A stretch of DNA of 64,000 nt, from assembly GCA_048013815.1 (NCBI GenBank), contig CM106585.1, positions 15,500,001 through 15,564,000 on the forward strand, written 5' to 3'. A program made the position numbers and the translations under genes. Shown one piece after another: positions 45,212-59,179 of the stretch. Every line of letters starts with the position of its first letter. Position 1 is the stretch's first letter. The notes under the pieces were generated by a model, which was not told the origin of the DNA, ran no database searches, and saw only the letters and a program-made list of their open reading frames with translations. Source of the DNA: Setoptus koraiensis (lineage: Eukaryota; Arthropoda).

Positions 45212-46987
45212 CGGAAAGCTACTTGTTTTTTTCACTTGTTGTTTACGTCTCATGATCATCAAGCCATTAATTGTGACTGTGTCCATTCATCTTTCATGTA
45301 GAATAAATTTTATATTGCATAATGCATTAAGGTAAACGCGGGAAAGGGGAATGACTTTAATTGATATACGCCACACATAACGGCATATTACATAACAGTT
45401 ACTAATGGCAAATATGTGCGTGGTGCATAGTGGCTAGCAGTATAGTGACCAGGTCATTTACCTCAGCATGACAAGCTCGTCACAGTTGTTTTAGCTACTT
45501 GCGCTGACCATTGAGCTTGCGCCAAGAGTCTAGATAAACTGGCCCTGATGCTAGTTGTGATCTGACTAGGCCGCTCTACTAAAGATTCCCCCACATTAAC
45601 AATTAATTGCGGTCAGTCATGTGATGTGTGTGTTTTTGAATATTTAAAACTCTGGTAGATTGTTGAAACTGTTCTGAAAATGCGCTCAATAACTGACCGA
45701 TAGATGATAGATTGAGATGGCCAACAATTGACATTTGACAATGGAGGTGGTATGTTAATTGATCATCATCGTTCCAGTTCTAACAACAACAGCAACAACA
45801 ACAACAACAACAACTGAACGCTGCTGTTCATGGTTACAGACACACAAGTATCACTTTCATCGAGGATAAACAGTAGCCGTGTTTCATAGCACCGGCAAGT
45901 AAGTTAACTGAACGTCAACTGTTCAGAAAGCTGCTACTTATGTATGCATGCATGCGTCATCTATATTTGATACATTACGTAACTTTTGATGCATGAATGA
46001 TATGATGGTGCACTTGTTGTTTGTGTTGTAGTTGACCTGCCAAATTGTCAAATTACTGCCACCTAACTAACAATTTGTGTGAGTTGGTTGGTTTGCCACG
46101 CCAGTATAAAGTGACAGCAGTAATGGTAGTGTTGGCGGTCATTAGCGGCCGCTGGACAGGACACATAATCATTATGGATGCAAGACATGATTGCAGTTTC
46201 TGTAGTAACATTGTTGTTGTTGTCTTAACTAATGATACCCATTCCAAGCAATAGGATATGTAAATAGATCTGCAGTGATGGCTGAGAAGATATTGTCATA
46301 TATTCATCACTTGCTTTGTCGGCGTTGCCAGTGTCAGCCACCGGTCACTAGTTGGCCAATTGATGTGTGTGTGTGTGTGTAGAGCAATGAGAAATATTGG
46401 CCATTGGTCAATTCTCATTATGCGTTGCGTCATACACTCACAAACTATTTACAGTTATTCTGGCCATCGGTGTCCTCTATGGTCGGCGATGTATGCGATG
46501 CCTGTGTTTAGACTGCAAAGTCAGCTTGGTAGCATCACGGGTCATCGAAGCTTCGGCCAGATACAGGCAGCGCAGGATACAGGTTAGTGTTTTTATCATG
46601 CCGGGGGATATCAGCATTGGCCAGCATATCGGCCAATGGGCGTTTAGTGTCAGTGGACGATGAAACAAAAAATGAAGAAATGGCAAAAAATAGCACCGGC
46701 ACTGGTCGACTGGCGGCGCCGGCGCCGGCACCAATAAAAATGGCTGGCCCAAAAAAGCAACAACAACAACAACAATCGCTGGACGTAGGTCAGTGGTCGG
46801 CAATGGCAATGATGGTCGCCATCGAAACGGATTGTGTGGGAACGTGCCTCCTTTTTTGCCGCGGCCAGCGCTCAATACGCTCACCTGGTCATGTGTACTG
46901 GTCAGTATACATCTGTATGTACCCGTGTGAGTGGCTGACCAATGTGATTAGTGCTGGCTGCCGATTGCCGCATCGTTGTGCTCTAAC

Positions 46988-47105
46988 AACAGCAGCAACA
47001 ACAACAACAACAGCAACAACAACGACAACAACAGCAACAACAACGACAACAACAGCAACAACAACGACAACAACAGCAACAACAACGACAACAACAGCAA
47101 CAACG
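46988..47105. repeat. CAA/CAG tract with a 21-bp minisatellite core
   Basis: CAACAACAACGACAACAACAG is repeated about four times without visible change from about 47012 to 47103, after a shorter impure CAA/CAG run. Confidence 0.75.
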
Positions 47106-47854
47106 GTGCAGACATGCCAGAGTTGCATAGATTCAATGATGCATGCTCGGTTAATTTAATCGATTTGCATCATAATGACAGCCCTTGCATACGCTTGTGC
47201 TACTTGTTCTGGTGTTTGCATCCATGCCGCTGCCCATGTAAATATTGTTGCTGGCACAAAGCACAAAGCCCAAAGCCATGCAGTTATTCATACGAGACAT
47301 TATTACATAATACATGGCGAGTGGTGATTAGTATACTTCATACTACATACAATGTATGTTACAATGGCGAGGCGTCCAGCTAGCAACATTAGCGCTTTTT
47401 AAGGCCATATAACACACACATCTGACCGATAATATCTGCTGACTGCTGATATCTGACTGACTTGTGAGGCAACATGTTGACTTTTGAACTCATCTAACAC
47501 TGGTCAGCTGCTGGTCAGTGGTATTAGACTCGCACACTCGAGTGGCCGTTTTCTCACAACAGTTGCGAGAGAATGCCCGCGGTGATAATGTCAAGAGCTA
47601 GGCAACATTCAAAGAAACATTGTGATGTGTAATCGCTCGACCACTTTGCTCGAGCCTCGAGGTGCCGGGCGCCCAAGCGGCCGAAATGATGAGCTTGCCT
47701 GCTCATCGGCGCTGCACTTGAGCCGGGGCCAATCGCCAATAGGGGGCCCGGCTCAATGGAATCGCTGGCTGGATTCGCTGGCTGGCCCGATTGGCGCCAA
47801 CACATGCCAGCCACATTGGGGCTCTTTGGCACTGAAGCGATGGTCGTCTTGACA

Positions 47855-47906
47855 TGCCACATATCAAATGTGACATATCAAATGTGACACATCAAATGTG
47901 ACAAAT
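47855..47906. repeat. Short 15-bp tandem repeat (ATCAAATGTGACA)
   Basis: ATATCAAATGTGACA is present three times in a row with small changes. The core CACATTTGAT also occurs once inverted near 48788. Confidence 0.6.
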
Positions 47907-48228
47907 GACTAGACCTAGAACAGCCGTGTCGATCAGAACATAGCGGGCCGATAACGGGCAACGGTCGCATCGCGGTCAACAAATCACTGTATATGTGGCG
48001 CACGGCCCGTGTGTTGGTCAGTTTGTTGTTGTGGCTTGTTGTTAATCGAATACAACTTGTATTATACAACTTGTATAATAATACAAGGCCATACGGCACA
48101 CACATTGATGAGCACTGGCCATCTGACATAGAACCTAGATTGATGAGGTGTAGTTAAGTAGGCAGTCACGATGAAAGTTTGATCGATTGATGTATTCATT
48201 CACACGACACACACACGCACACACACAC

Positions 48229-48266
<38 letters not shown>

Positions 48267-51082
48267 GCACCAGGTGGCCATAAACAAGCTGAGGTGTCAA
48301 TAACTGTGCTTTATGGTCACATCGTCAGATACCGTTAGACAGAGAAGATTACATAATGTTGGAAGCCTTAACTGTGGGCTATTGCATTGTTTGTTGTTGT
48401 TGTTGTTGTTGTTCCACTTGTGTCTCACTCATTGTTCGCTCATTCAGCATGTACGCAACAAGTCGTCTAGTTACATAACAAGCATGTGTGCTAAAATGCT
48501 GTCTCGACGCATCTCAATCTAACTGACCATTGCTGACCATTGCCAGTGCACCGACCACAAGCCATGCTCTATGCGCTGGCATCATGCAATGTGGGCCGGT
48601 CTCGTCTGGCTGGTCAGTGGACAGAGGCATCGATTGCAGCATCGGCTTGGCGAGCTCATTATGGCCACCGTAACTTGATTATGGCCATTCTAACACGGGC
48701 CCGCTGACAGCAACAACGGCAACTGACGGCAACAACGGCAACTGACGGCGCTCATTTCGCACATTGCGACATTATTATTGGGTGTTCACATTTGATGTGA
48801 TACATCCAATAATAAGAGCATAATGCTCTGCCTGACCGGTGAGCAAATGCTCTTGAGCTATCAATATCACAATAACAATCACAAAATAATTCACTGGCGC
48901 ACTGGCCAGATTGGGAGCGCAAACATTGACAATGGGTGCCAGTTGTGGGCCGGTCGGCGACACGACTTGTGTCACATGTCACTGTCGACTTGTTTGTGGA
49001 CACTCTGCTAGAGTGTCAACACTGTTGAGTCAACAGACGCAACATGGAAAGCCTTTTTGAAGACATCTCTTTGGGATCTCGTCGAGCCACGCCGAACCGG
49101 ACAGCAGAGGCATTGTTTGTTTGTTGGCGGGATCTTTCTCGCTGGCTGGCTGGCTGGTTGTTCGCTTGATATGATCCGCTTGTCCCGCATCGGTTATTTA
49201 TTGCGGCATTTGACTCCGCATTGCGTGCCGCTGGCAGCCGTGGAGCCGGCCGAAGCACACGAGCGACAACCGACGTCCAAGGGACGTTGGGCATGGCAAA
49301 TAAAACTGACAAACGAAAGCTCGCTTTCGCTCACTGTCTCACTCTGTGATACATGACCGTTGCACACTGACGTTGTGCAACAGGTGATTTACACAACATA
49401 TACATCAACAAGACACGCTACGCACGGTAGTAGTTACGTAATGGCCAGCTCCATCCACAAGCGAGCCTAACAATAATAATAATAATTTCTTGCCTCGTCT
49501 TGTTCTACATCACGAATACTATATCACCTGGACACACGATGATGTATTGGCCGGCGGTTTTAAGCGGAAGACTGGCCCAAGAACAACAACTCTGTAGTTT
49601 GCTGCTGCTGTTGTTGCTGCCGTTGGTGTTGTTGTTGTTGTTGCTGCTGCTGCTGCGGTTGCTGTTGTTGCCTGCGCCGTTGCATGGCAGCGACAAGACC
49701 ATGCAACAGCAGAGATTACCTGATTGAGTCCTCGCTTAATTGCCATTTGAGGCATCCACTGCGGCCCGCTCGACGGCTCCGCCACTGGCAGCTCGTTGCA
49801 GCGCTAACTAAACAGAGCAAAATGGCCAAAATGGCCGGACAAAAAGTCGGCCACTTACACCACTAGCCGACTAACTGGCTGTGAGCAGCAGATCAAGCGA
49901 TCAATCATTTGCAGCATCGGGCATCAATCGGCCGCTAACAACCTGTTGGCCGCCGTCTAAACTTCTTCCTCGATGCCTCCAATCATATCATCTCTGGCTC
50001 GCTTGCCGAGACTCCTTTCACTGCTAACTTGATCATTACTATCGTTATTATCATCGTGTAGCTCCGTTGGGTCTCGCTCTCTCGCTCTCTCTCTCTCTCT
50101 CTCTTGCTCTGTCCGGCTCTCTCGCTCTGTCCGGCAGCTAGAATCCGACTGTTGGAAAGAGCAGCTCGCCAGCGATTCTGGTCACTCTGGCGCGTCCACA
50201 CTTGCAGCCACCGACAACACACCGGACACGAGAAGCACGCCCAGCCATACAAGAAATTTTGACAAGAATTGCAACAAGTTTCGTGACTCCGCCATACAAA
50301 ATCGGCCGGCCGTATGCTAAATGCACTCACATTCATTCGTGATTGGCCGCACTGGCAACGGGGCCACCGCATGCAACCGCTGTAAACCGGCCAAGCATCC
50401 GGTCCGGCCGACAACACTGTCCAGCTCCAGCGTTGAAATAGAGCCAATCGTGGGCACGATCGCAACGAAGCGGCCCCGCGGCCCAGCCGAACCTCGGGCC
50501 AATGAGGCGCCACAGGTGGCGCCGATGCGCCCACCGAACCACCGAACAAGCACACAATCCAAAAATCAAGTGATCGGAAATTAAATTAGAATCGCAAATT
50601 AGGTCTCGGGTCAGTTGTGAGCCAACGCATGCCGTTGTGACATTTGGCGGGCCCGCTCATAAACCGGCAGACGATTCCAAACTGACATTTCAGTGATTTT
50701 TCCAGTGGTGACAAAGCCCAGAAAGCTGGTTGTCGGTAAATGCAACATCCAGCAGTATCTTGCTGCACTGAAAACACCCATTTTGGCCATAATAATTTTG
50801 GCTGTTGCGTCATAAAAAGCGAAAAGCGAGCTATGTTTGCCTACTGACTCAGCAGTACTGAGTGTCCGCTGTGTGCCGGTGAAACTGTGTTGATTTCTGG
50901 ATAGTGCGATCGGAAAAAAGCGAGCCGAAATTGCGACGTCCGCATCTGCCGAAAAAAGCGATTCGGACTGGTCGGCATTGGAGAAGCGCCAGGCCGACAA
51001 GCGAGCGTTTGTTTGTTGGAAAAGCGATTATCGCCTTACTTTGCCGGTGCTTTACTTTATTTTCGCTTTTTATCCGCATCGC

Positions 51083-51119
51083 ACAACGCTGGACACAACG
51101 CTGGACACAACGCTGGGTA
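51083..51119. repeat. 12-bp tandem repeat (ACAACGCTGGAC)
   Basis: ACAACGCTGG recurs four times at 12-bp spacing. No coding sense is apparent. Confidence 0.7.
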
Positions 51120-52140
51120 TAGCACTGAAATCTAGTGACTAGATATAGTACAACAACGGCAGCAGCTACAACAACAACAACACTATCGCGCCAATAGTAT
51201 TGCCCGAGCACGATCGCCTAAAGGTTAGCACGCCCGCAAAGTGTTTCGAGAGGGGATATTTGTGTGTGCAATAGGCGCTGTCGTGTTGCACAACAAACCC
51301 GCATCGGCGGGCGCTAAATTCTAACGGGAAACACCAATCGATCATCGTTGTTGCCGCTAACAACCGCGGGCTGTTGTCGCTACTAGCAACTTGCCAGCCG
51401 CACAACATAGCCGACATACGCCAGAGATTGCGCCAGTGTTGCGAGAGATATGACAAAGGCATTAGCTGATGAACGCAACGCTGACCGGCCACTACAGGTG
51501 CGTGTATGTATGTTTGTGGCGCAACAGGTAACAGGTAACGGGCAACAGGTGAGCTGTTGTGGTGGTGCACAAGTGCACATCGATGCACCGTTGTGTTGCC
51601 GCTGGCCGGTGCTGCACCGCGGTACCGTATCATCACGGCTCAGGCGGATGGCGGGGGGCTGGCCGGGCAAAAGGCTCGCTGTCGGCTGCTCGGATCGCTC
51701 AGTCTCTCGATGCCTCAATCTCTCCATTTCGGATATTCGTACATCGGCGCTGCAAAGCTGGCCCAGCAGCGTGGTGAGAATCACCGTCGGCGGCGCGGAT
51801 CGTTGGCCGGCCGACCGACCGTCAATGGACCGTCGGAGATTGCGGTGATTCGGCTCGATTTGGCTCGATATAAACTTTATATTGTAAAGTTATGCGAAAG
51901 TCGGGCCATCTGTGGCCGATGATGAGCGCCAGAGATGGACCGACAGAGATAGACGCCGAGAACAAGAGGATGAAGAGGCCTTTGTGCGGCTCTCGATCGG
52001 TGCCTAGTGGCCACTAGGCGCCGCCCAAAACTAGCGGACCTGCCTCTCGATGGCGTAAAACAAGCGCCGTGATTGTCCGATATGGCGCTGTTGTCCAGTA
52101 TGGCCGCAACAACGACAACAGCAACAACCGCAACAACATG

Positions 52141-52172
<32 letters not shown>

Positions 52173-52680
52173 AAACAACAACAACAACAGCGGCGGCGGC
52201 GGACACACACACCACGGCGATGATATGTATCTCTAAAATTACCGTTATCGCCACTACCTGACTGGCAGTAATGATAATAATAATAATAAAAATAATAGTC
52301 GGATTACATTTGTTGGCTGCGTCGTTGCGCCGGCTTCGGCCAGCCTCCTGTCGCACCATTATCTGGCCAGCCCAGGCGCTCGCCTGAGCCTGCCTGCCAG
52401 CTCTACCTGAGACACACACCAGCTCAGGTAACAATAGGCCCGTTGCATCATTATTGTTGGCGCTTTCTCCGGCTACCAGCATCTCACAGCAGCTAGAGAG
52501 AGAGAGAGAGAAAGTCTATGGTTTGTCCGGCCGGCAAATCTCTCACCTGAGCGCAGTCTCAGCAAGTAAAAGTCTGCCTGTTGTGCGCGATATCAAATCA
52601 ACAACTAATTATATAATAAGTTTTGCAAGAATAAAATAATAAGAAGAATAAAATCAGCGCTTCTTTTCGCTGGTACCTGT

Positions 52681-52720
52681 TGGCCGAGAATCAGCCGAGA
52701 ATCAGCCGAGAATCAGCCGA
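52681..52720. repeat. 11-bp tandem repeat (GCCGAGAATCA)
   Basis: GCCGAGAATCA is repeated three times and followed by a partial unit ending GCCGAGAG. Confidence 0.7.
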
Positions 52721-53729
52721 GAGAATAAGAATAGCAATAAGCCCTCGCAAGCAGAAGCGTTCTTTTGTTGTTGTGTGCGCCACAGTCAGTACAGCAGCAA
52801 CTTGACTGTCGACTTGAGAGTACCGAGAAGCAACCAACGAATATATAAGCTTATATTATATAATATACAAAAGTAGACGAGCGGCAACAAGCGATTACAG
52901 GGGATATCCTCGGCATAGCAGCGCCAGAGCAAACATCGGCCACTGGCAGCCAGCGCAAGTGCATGATCCCGTCAAATAATTCAACGCACACACACACACA
53001 CACACCCGCTCAAAGTAGCAACAACCGTTCAATATCCTCTTGTTGTGTCCAACAATTACGCAAGCAGCGCCAGCAAATATAATATAATTGTAGCGAGCGA
53101 TCCGTTACCGTTATTTGCCAGCCGCCATTTAATGCCCACAACATTTCGCACCCACAGGCACCGCCAAACAGCAAAACGGCAAGACGGCGAAGCTGCAAAA
53201 CAGCAAAACATCGAGACAGCAAAACCGCAATACAGTAACATAGCAAAACAGCAAGACGACGATATAGCAATATAGCAACATAGCAAACCGTCGGCAAGCG
53301 ATCGGCCAGCGCGCCAACGAGTAATAGTTTGTCGCCACAAGTTAGCCACAGGCCGCCGGTGAAACCGACAAACCGCCGCGGCTCCAATTGCGACACTTGC
53401 GGCACTTGCGACACTTTCGCCGCAACAACCGCTCAATTATTGAATTATACACCGAATTGTATCGGTTCACCAACGGTTCACACAGCTCGCCCGATCCGCC
53501 ATTTATCGAGGCGAGCCGCAGCAAGCGTTTTCAAGTGACCACAAGCAACCACAAAGTCAACAGCAGCAACACACAAAACAGGTAAAAAGGTAACAACAAC
53601 GCAACACACAAAATAACTTGTATCTACAGTTGCTCGACACTGGCATCGAGCGCTGTGACGCAACAAAGTTGTCCGCCGGACACGCTCCCGTTGACAAGTG
53701 GGCCCACAAGCGGTGCTGCGGTCAGCGAC

Positions 53730-56700
53730 ATGCTCACAGATAAACAGCGCCAACACAAGCCGGCCACCAGACTGGACACAATGGGGCCCCAACGACGACA
53801 GCGACAACAGCAACAACAACAACAACAACAGCAGCAGCAGCACGAGCAGCAACAGCAGCACAAAAACAGGATCTCACACCTTTCACAGCACAACAGTGTG
53901 TCACAATTGCACCACAACAATCGCCATTCGTATCGCACCGATATCCGATATCGCACCAAACGAAGCTCGTGCAAGCAGCAAATGCAGCAAACAAGCGTCG
54001 CACGAGCACCAGATCACATTCGAGCGACTCGCAACAACTGGCCAGCGGTCAAGCTGCTGAGCGCTTGCAACGCCGTCGTAATGTGTCTCATACTGGCCTC
54101 AACCTGTCCGATCGGCACAAGCCTGGCGTTCAGATTTTTGGGCGACTTTGACACAACGTCGCTGCAACAGACTGGCGCTGACGCCTCCGCGTCCGAGCAA
54201 CTCATGCTGGGCCCCTCGATTCTCAGCAACGCGGCCGACACGGGCGCCGATCAGCAGCAAGACTCGTTGTCCAACGCGGCCCAATTCAGCAACAACAACA
54301 ACAATAACCAAGCTCAACTAGACAACAACAACAATCAGGTGGACAGCAATCTGAACGGAAAACTGTCAGAATTGTCCTCCGCGTCAATAATAAACAAAAT
54401 ATTTGGCTCGTCTTCGGGCTCGCTGTTGGACCAGTCGTCCGACGAGCCAAAACAGCAGCAAGCGACCGGCGAGCAGCAACAGCACCCGACAAACAACGCC
54501 AGAAATAGTTTTGACATGTCGGCCCAATCGTCGGCCCCAGCCAACAACAACGACGACGATATGCAGCTCGCGGACAGCAACGCAAGCGGCGGCCAATCTT
54601 CGGCCTCACAGCAGCAACAAGCGAGCGACGCGCCACCATCGGACGCCAACAGCAACACTCAAACTGGTGCGCCATTATCAGGCGCAACCGCAGCCACTTC
54701 CGGTTCGCTGGCCTCCTCTGTGGCTAGCTCGGCCCTGTCGTCCATCACTCAGATACTCATGCCAAGACGGGTGTCCAACGGAGTGTCCAAAGCAGCGCCC
54801 TCGTCGTCCAATGACCAAGCCGGCAACAATGCCAAAAATGCTGCCGAGCGAGCCAGATCAACGCCGCACAGCGCATCAACAACATCGCAAAAGGTGCAGA
54901 ATTTGTCCCCAAAATCAAAGATCTCGTCAGCGGCGTCCGGAAGCGGCCACAAGGTGGCCTCAGAGGAGGCCATCATCAGACGGCACTACCACAACACGCA
55001 CGGTCACCGGGCCGGTTCCGGTGGGAGCGCGTTGGCCCCGTTGAGTCACAAGCGCGACGACAAAGTCACCAAGATGCACTCCGATCTCGACCAGTCCAAA
55101 GACGGCTCGCCCTCATCGCAACTGTCCTCGCTCATGTCCGGCAAGGGCATCATCAAGGCAATGACGGACAACCGGCTGGCCAGAAGTGAGTAATTGCCAT
55201 ACTTGTTGTTATAATTTCGCGATGACGACGATGATATAATTATCATCGTCGTCATGGTCGAAACAAAACGAAAAAAATAATCCGAAAATTCTAGCAAATT
55301 TTACCGCAATTGATAGATCTATTGATAGATCAGATCTGTTTCTAGCTTGACGTTGCGGCGCGCATTGTCCGCCAAATCCATTAACCTGTTCTACTGTTCT
55401 AATCCGCGCTTTGCTCCTGCCCCACCTGTCCGACGCAATTTTGCAGCCATGAGCACCATTGGGAAATCGCTGGCCGGCAACAAGTACGTAACGGGAGCCG
55501 CCACCGCGTCCGCTGTGGCCGCGCTCGGCTACACGGCTTTCACAAAATTGTTTCTCGTAAGTAGCTGCTTGGTAATGTTAATTTAATGATTCATTCATTA
55601 GTCGGGCAGCATGCAAATTAGCCCGCTCGCCTGTTCGCATGCGTTGTTTACATGCGAATAGACGAAAATGGTTTGACCGGTCCGATCTCGTCGATTAGCC
55701 GCTGTCCATTGGCCATCCGTTGGCCATCTCTGGGTTGGCTGCACAAGGCTCGTGAGCGATTTGATTGGCTCGCAGCAATCAATCAAATCGCAAACGGTCA
55801 GCGGTTTTATTCAAACTGCACTTGGACACACTTGGCATGTAATTACTTTTCATTGTTGCTCGACAGCAGCAGCCACATAGCAGCCGCATCATAGGCACGC
55901 ATTTTTGAGCATAATTTTTGCGCATAATGAGATATAAATATCTCTCATGATGACGCAATATGCGGTCAATAGATGCGGTCGCACAGTGAAGGGTTAATTT
56001 TATCATTTTACAATGCAGCACATGTCACACACTCGATGTCTGATTGTCTCGGCTGGCCAGCAATGTGACGGCTGCCTTCAAATTGCTGCATCAAGTGTCG
56101 CAAACTCTGCTGTTTGCCCGCGCTTTCCGGCGGTAAAAGTAGTCCGGCTCGCCCAACGCCAACAAGCTGATCGCCGGCCGGCCAATCAACGATTACCAAT
56201 CAACGATTACCAATCAACAACGGCTAATCGCATTTGCATAATTGCCAATCATTATTAATTGGCAACGGTGACGCCGTGATCGCATTACGTCGCGTGATAA
56301 CATTTTTACATATAATAATAATCGCGTTTCTTCGCCCGTTTTTTCCGATCCTTTCAGCCCTATCTCAGCCTTAAAATGATGCCCGGAATGGGGAGCAACG
56401 GCGCCGGTCTAATGCAAGGCGTCTACCCCGGTTTAGGCGGACAATTGGCGTTGGCCAGCGATCGCGAAAGTGCCACCGCGACGCATTCTTTTCCTTCCTT
56501 CATTCCGTCGGGCGTCTTCGGCTCAAACGGCGCCCTGCAACCATCGTCGAGTAACGGCTACGGCTCAACCGGCTACGATCTTGCCACCTCGTCCTCGTCT
56601 CAGGCGGCCTCCACTCTGGCGGGACCCGGCTCCGCGTCGGGATTTTACGCCTTTTATCCCGATTATTACACGGCCAGCCCTGTTCGAGCCCACAGCGGCC

Positions 56701-56812
56701 CCGAATACGGCCTGGCGGGCGCCAATCAGCAGCAACAGTTACAGGCGTATTTTGGGTCGTATCAGCCCAGCGGCAAACTAAACGCGCCCGACCTGCAACA
56801 ACAGCAACAACT

Positions 56813-56843
<31 letters not shown>

Positions 56844-57605
56844 TATTCCTTGCCCTACAGAACAGGCTCATCAGAAGCCTCGTCGTCGGCCACTGGCAAC
56901 AACTATGATGTAACAATTACGCAACAGCAGCGGCCCGCCGACCAAATGCAGCCAGCGGAATCGTCGGCGCAACAGGTAGCCTATCTGCAGGCGCCGGCGC
57001 CCGTGCAGCTGCAACAAACGAGCGGTCAGTCGGCAAACAGTTACGCAACAACGGGCGGCGCCGGCGCCGGCCAAACCGGTGGCTTCCTTTTGACCAGCTA
57101 TCAGCCAATGCAAACAGATTCGGCGTATGCGCAACGTGCCAGCCCCAACGTCCAGCCGGCCGAATATTCGCCCGGCGTCGTTTATTCTTTGCGGCAACAG
57201 CAGCAGCAACAGCAGCAGCAACAACAACAACAACAATTAGTGTCGTCGCCGAGGCAACAGACAATTGCGTCAGTGCAACAATTGCTGAACAGTTACGGCG
57301 CCAACGGCCTAGACAGCCAGCTGTCAAACGTCAAACAAGTGTCAGACCACAGCGCTCAGCTGATGCCAGCGGGCGCCAGAGCGCCCGCAACATATCCGCA
57401 ACAGTCTGTGGCCGGCGCAGATTCGACAGGTGAGTCGACGGCGGCATCGGCGCCGGCGCCAGTCGTTGCGTCACCGTCGGCCAAGAGGTCAGGCCTGCAG
57501 CTGAGAATGGACGACGATGTGCGAAAGAGACTGCAAAATTTGCAACGACAAAACTATCTGCGCTGGTACAACAGTGCCCACGACGGCCGGCCCCCGATGC
57601 GATCG

Positions 57606-57637
<32 letters not shown>

Positions 57638-58172
57638 GCAGCAACAACAGCAGCAACAACAGCAGCAACAACAGCAACGACAGGCCGAGCCCGAGGCCAA
57701 GAAATCGATGCCAGAGCGGCCAGAACAGTTGGCGCAATTCAACAAGAATGACTATTATCGATTGGACACGTCCGTGCAGTCGACGGCGGTGGCCGGCGCC
57801 ACAGGTGACATATCGCCGGCGCAGTATGACAATAGACAACAGCGCAAATTGAGTGGTGAGGCGAGCGCTGCCACAATTAAGCGCGACAACAACAACAATG
57901 ACAATGCAGAAACAGATTCAATCAACAAACAGTATTCGTCGCTGGATAGCGGCAACTCTGTCGCGTTCAGTCCAATGCGACAATACAAGTCGCCGGCCAG
58001 TCAGCCAATTGTGTCAACTAAGCAACAGGTAGCCAGCAGCCTTTTGCAGAAGCAACAGCAACAACAGCAGCAAAACTTGCCTATGACAACCGCAAACACA
58101 ATAAATGGCAACAACGGCGACCAATCGCACAACAAACAAGGCACAAATTCAGATCAGGCAAACAATCGATAG
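53730..58172 (+). CDS. Gln-rich, probably secreted or membrane-anchored protein
   Basis: Three exons join in phase: 53730-55185 (AGAA|GTGAGT), 55447-55556 (TTTGCAG|CC, CTC|GTAAGT) and 56358-58172 (CTTTCAG|CCC), giving 1126 aa from the first in-frame ATG. Residues about 106-134 are a hydrophobic segment (VKLLSACNAVVMCLILAS) followed by SLAFRFLGDFD, a likely signal anchor; a downstream ATG at 54081 would turn it into a cleavable signal peptide. The next part is Ser/Asn/Gln/Ala-rich. Exon 2 encodes a conserved-looking NKYVTGAATASAVAALGYTA. Exon 3 is Gly/Ser/Tyr-rich (SGFYAFYPDYY, YGSTGYDLA) with long Gln runs, the longest about 24 Gln at 57606-57677. I do not recognise the family. Composition resembles silk-, glue- or cuticle-type structural proteins. 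A donor-like ACAG|GTGAGT after the stop (58287) suggests a 3' UTR intron. Confidence 0.6.
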
Positions 58173-58727
58173 TCGCTTGATGGCCTCATCACAACACAAC
58201 AACTAGCCACTACTAATTATAACCACCTAATGAGCACAAGATTATTATCAACTCAATCCTAAATTTAGACGCAACGTCAGCTAACAGGTGAGTGGCCGTC
58301 ATACTCATTCAATCGCAACTGTGCGCTCGATGCCGACTCTAATTTTGTCCCAACTACCGTTTGTTTGTTTATTTGTTTGTTTGTTTGCATGGTCGGCATG
58401 CCCATATTAGCCACTTGTTGCCACACTTACGTCATTTGTGTGTGGCATAAACATTGCGCTTCTGTCGCAAATACTACGACCGAGCCGCGGCCAAGGAGCC
58501 CAACGAATCGGACAAACAAACACGGAGCCGCGTCGAGAGGCAGCTCGACTCGACACACTTCTCGTCGACACACAAACATAATTTACAAAGGTAGCCCAGA
58601 TCAAATTAGTCGTCTCGCAGGACAATTGACACAACGCATAAGTGCGCGCGGACCAGCGTCTAGATTGACCAAATAATAAAATCAATAGATAAATTTATAG
58701 CGCTGTCGAGTGTTTGCCTCGCTCTTT

Positions 58728-58774
<47 letters not shown>

Positions 58775-59179
58775 CAATCTCGGGCAGCCCAACTTGACCG
58801 ATTGTCTGTCGAATGCACGCATAAATTGGCCACTTTCACAGAGTCATCCGTCACGTTCCAAATCGAAGCAACCGAACCCATCCAAAGGTCATCAGTTGCA
58901 CACTCGAATGACCGGCTTGAAGGCGAGATTCTCTCCTCTCTGTGTATTTTCTTCTCTCTGCGTATCCCCTTCTCTCTGCGTATTCTCTTCGCTCTCGCAA
59001 TTTATTTGCTATTTATTGTCGCGAAAATCAACGCCTCGTCGCTGACAACAAAACAATTGTTACGCAACAAAATATGATATATTATATAATTGTATTGCGA
59101 CGATAAAGTGTTGCCGACCATTGAGTGAGTGCTAACAATAGCGCGCTAACAATTTTTACGGCCACAACTCAAGCCGTTA
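58173..59179. other. Spacer with a CT microsatellite
   Basis: A (CT)n tract lies at about 58729-58771. A 103-codon plus frame at 58365-58676 has no recognisable feature. The gap separates two convergent genes, so it should hold both 3' UTRs. Confidence 0.45.

Larger units (their letters stand above)
45212..53729. other. 8.5-kb gene-free stretch rich in simple repeats
   Basis: No recognisable gene on either strand. It is increasingly GC-rich from about 46 kb. It holds CAA/CAG runs (about 45784-45812, 46988-47105, 49590-49670, 52107-52192), a CA/CG tract (about 48203-48270), a CT tract (about 50083-50105) and several short tandem repeats listed separately. The words CTGGTCAGT and TGACCA recur between 46.3 and 48.7 kb. 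Upstream exons of the Gln-rich gene might lie at the right end: an AAACAG|GTAAAA donor at 53580 and a TCTACAG acceptor near 53630 are phase-compatible, but no start ATG was found for them. Confidence 0.45.

Noticed and set aside
46587-47383. Frames of 190 and 135 codons on the plus strand
   Set aside because: Driven by the 21-bp CAA/CAG minisatellite; no domain, signal or splice support.
51877-52482. 201-codon minus frame with Ile/Val/Ala runs
   Set aside because: Antisense of an AAC/AGC repeat tract; hydrophobic runs are repeat-coded, not membrane helices.
57489-57839. Minus frame with a long Leu run
   Set aside because: Antisense of the roughly 24-Gln tract in the Gln-rich gene.
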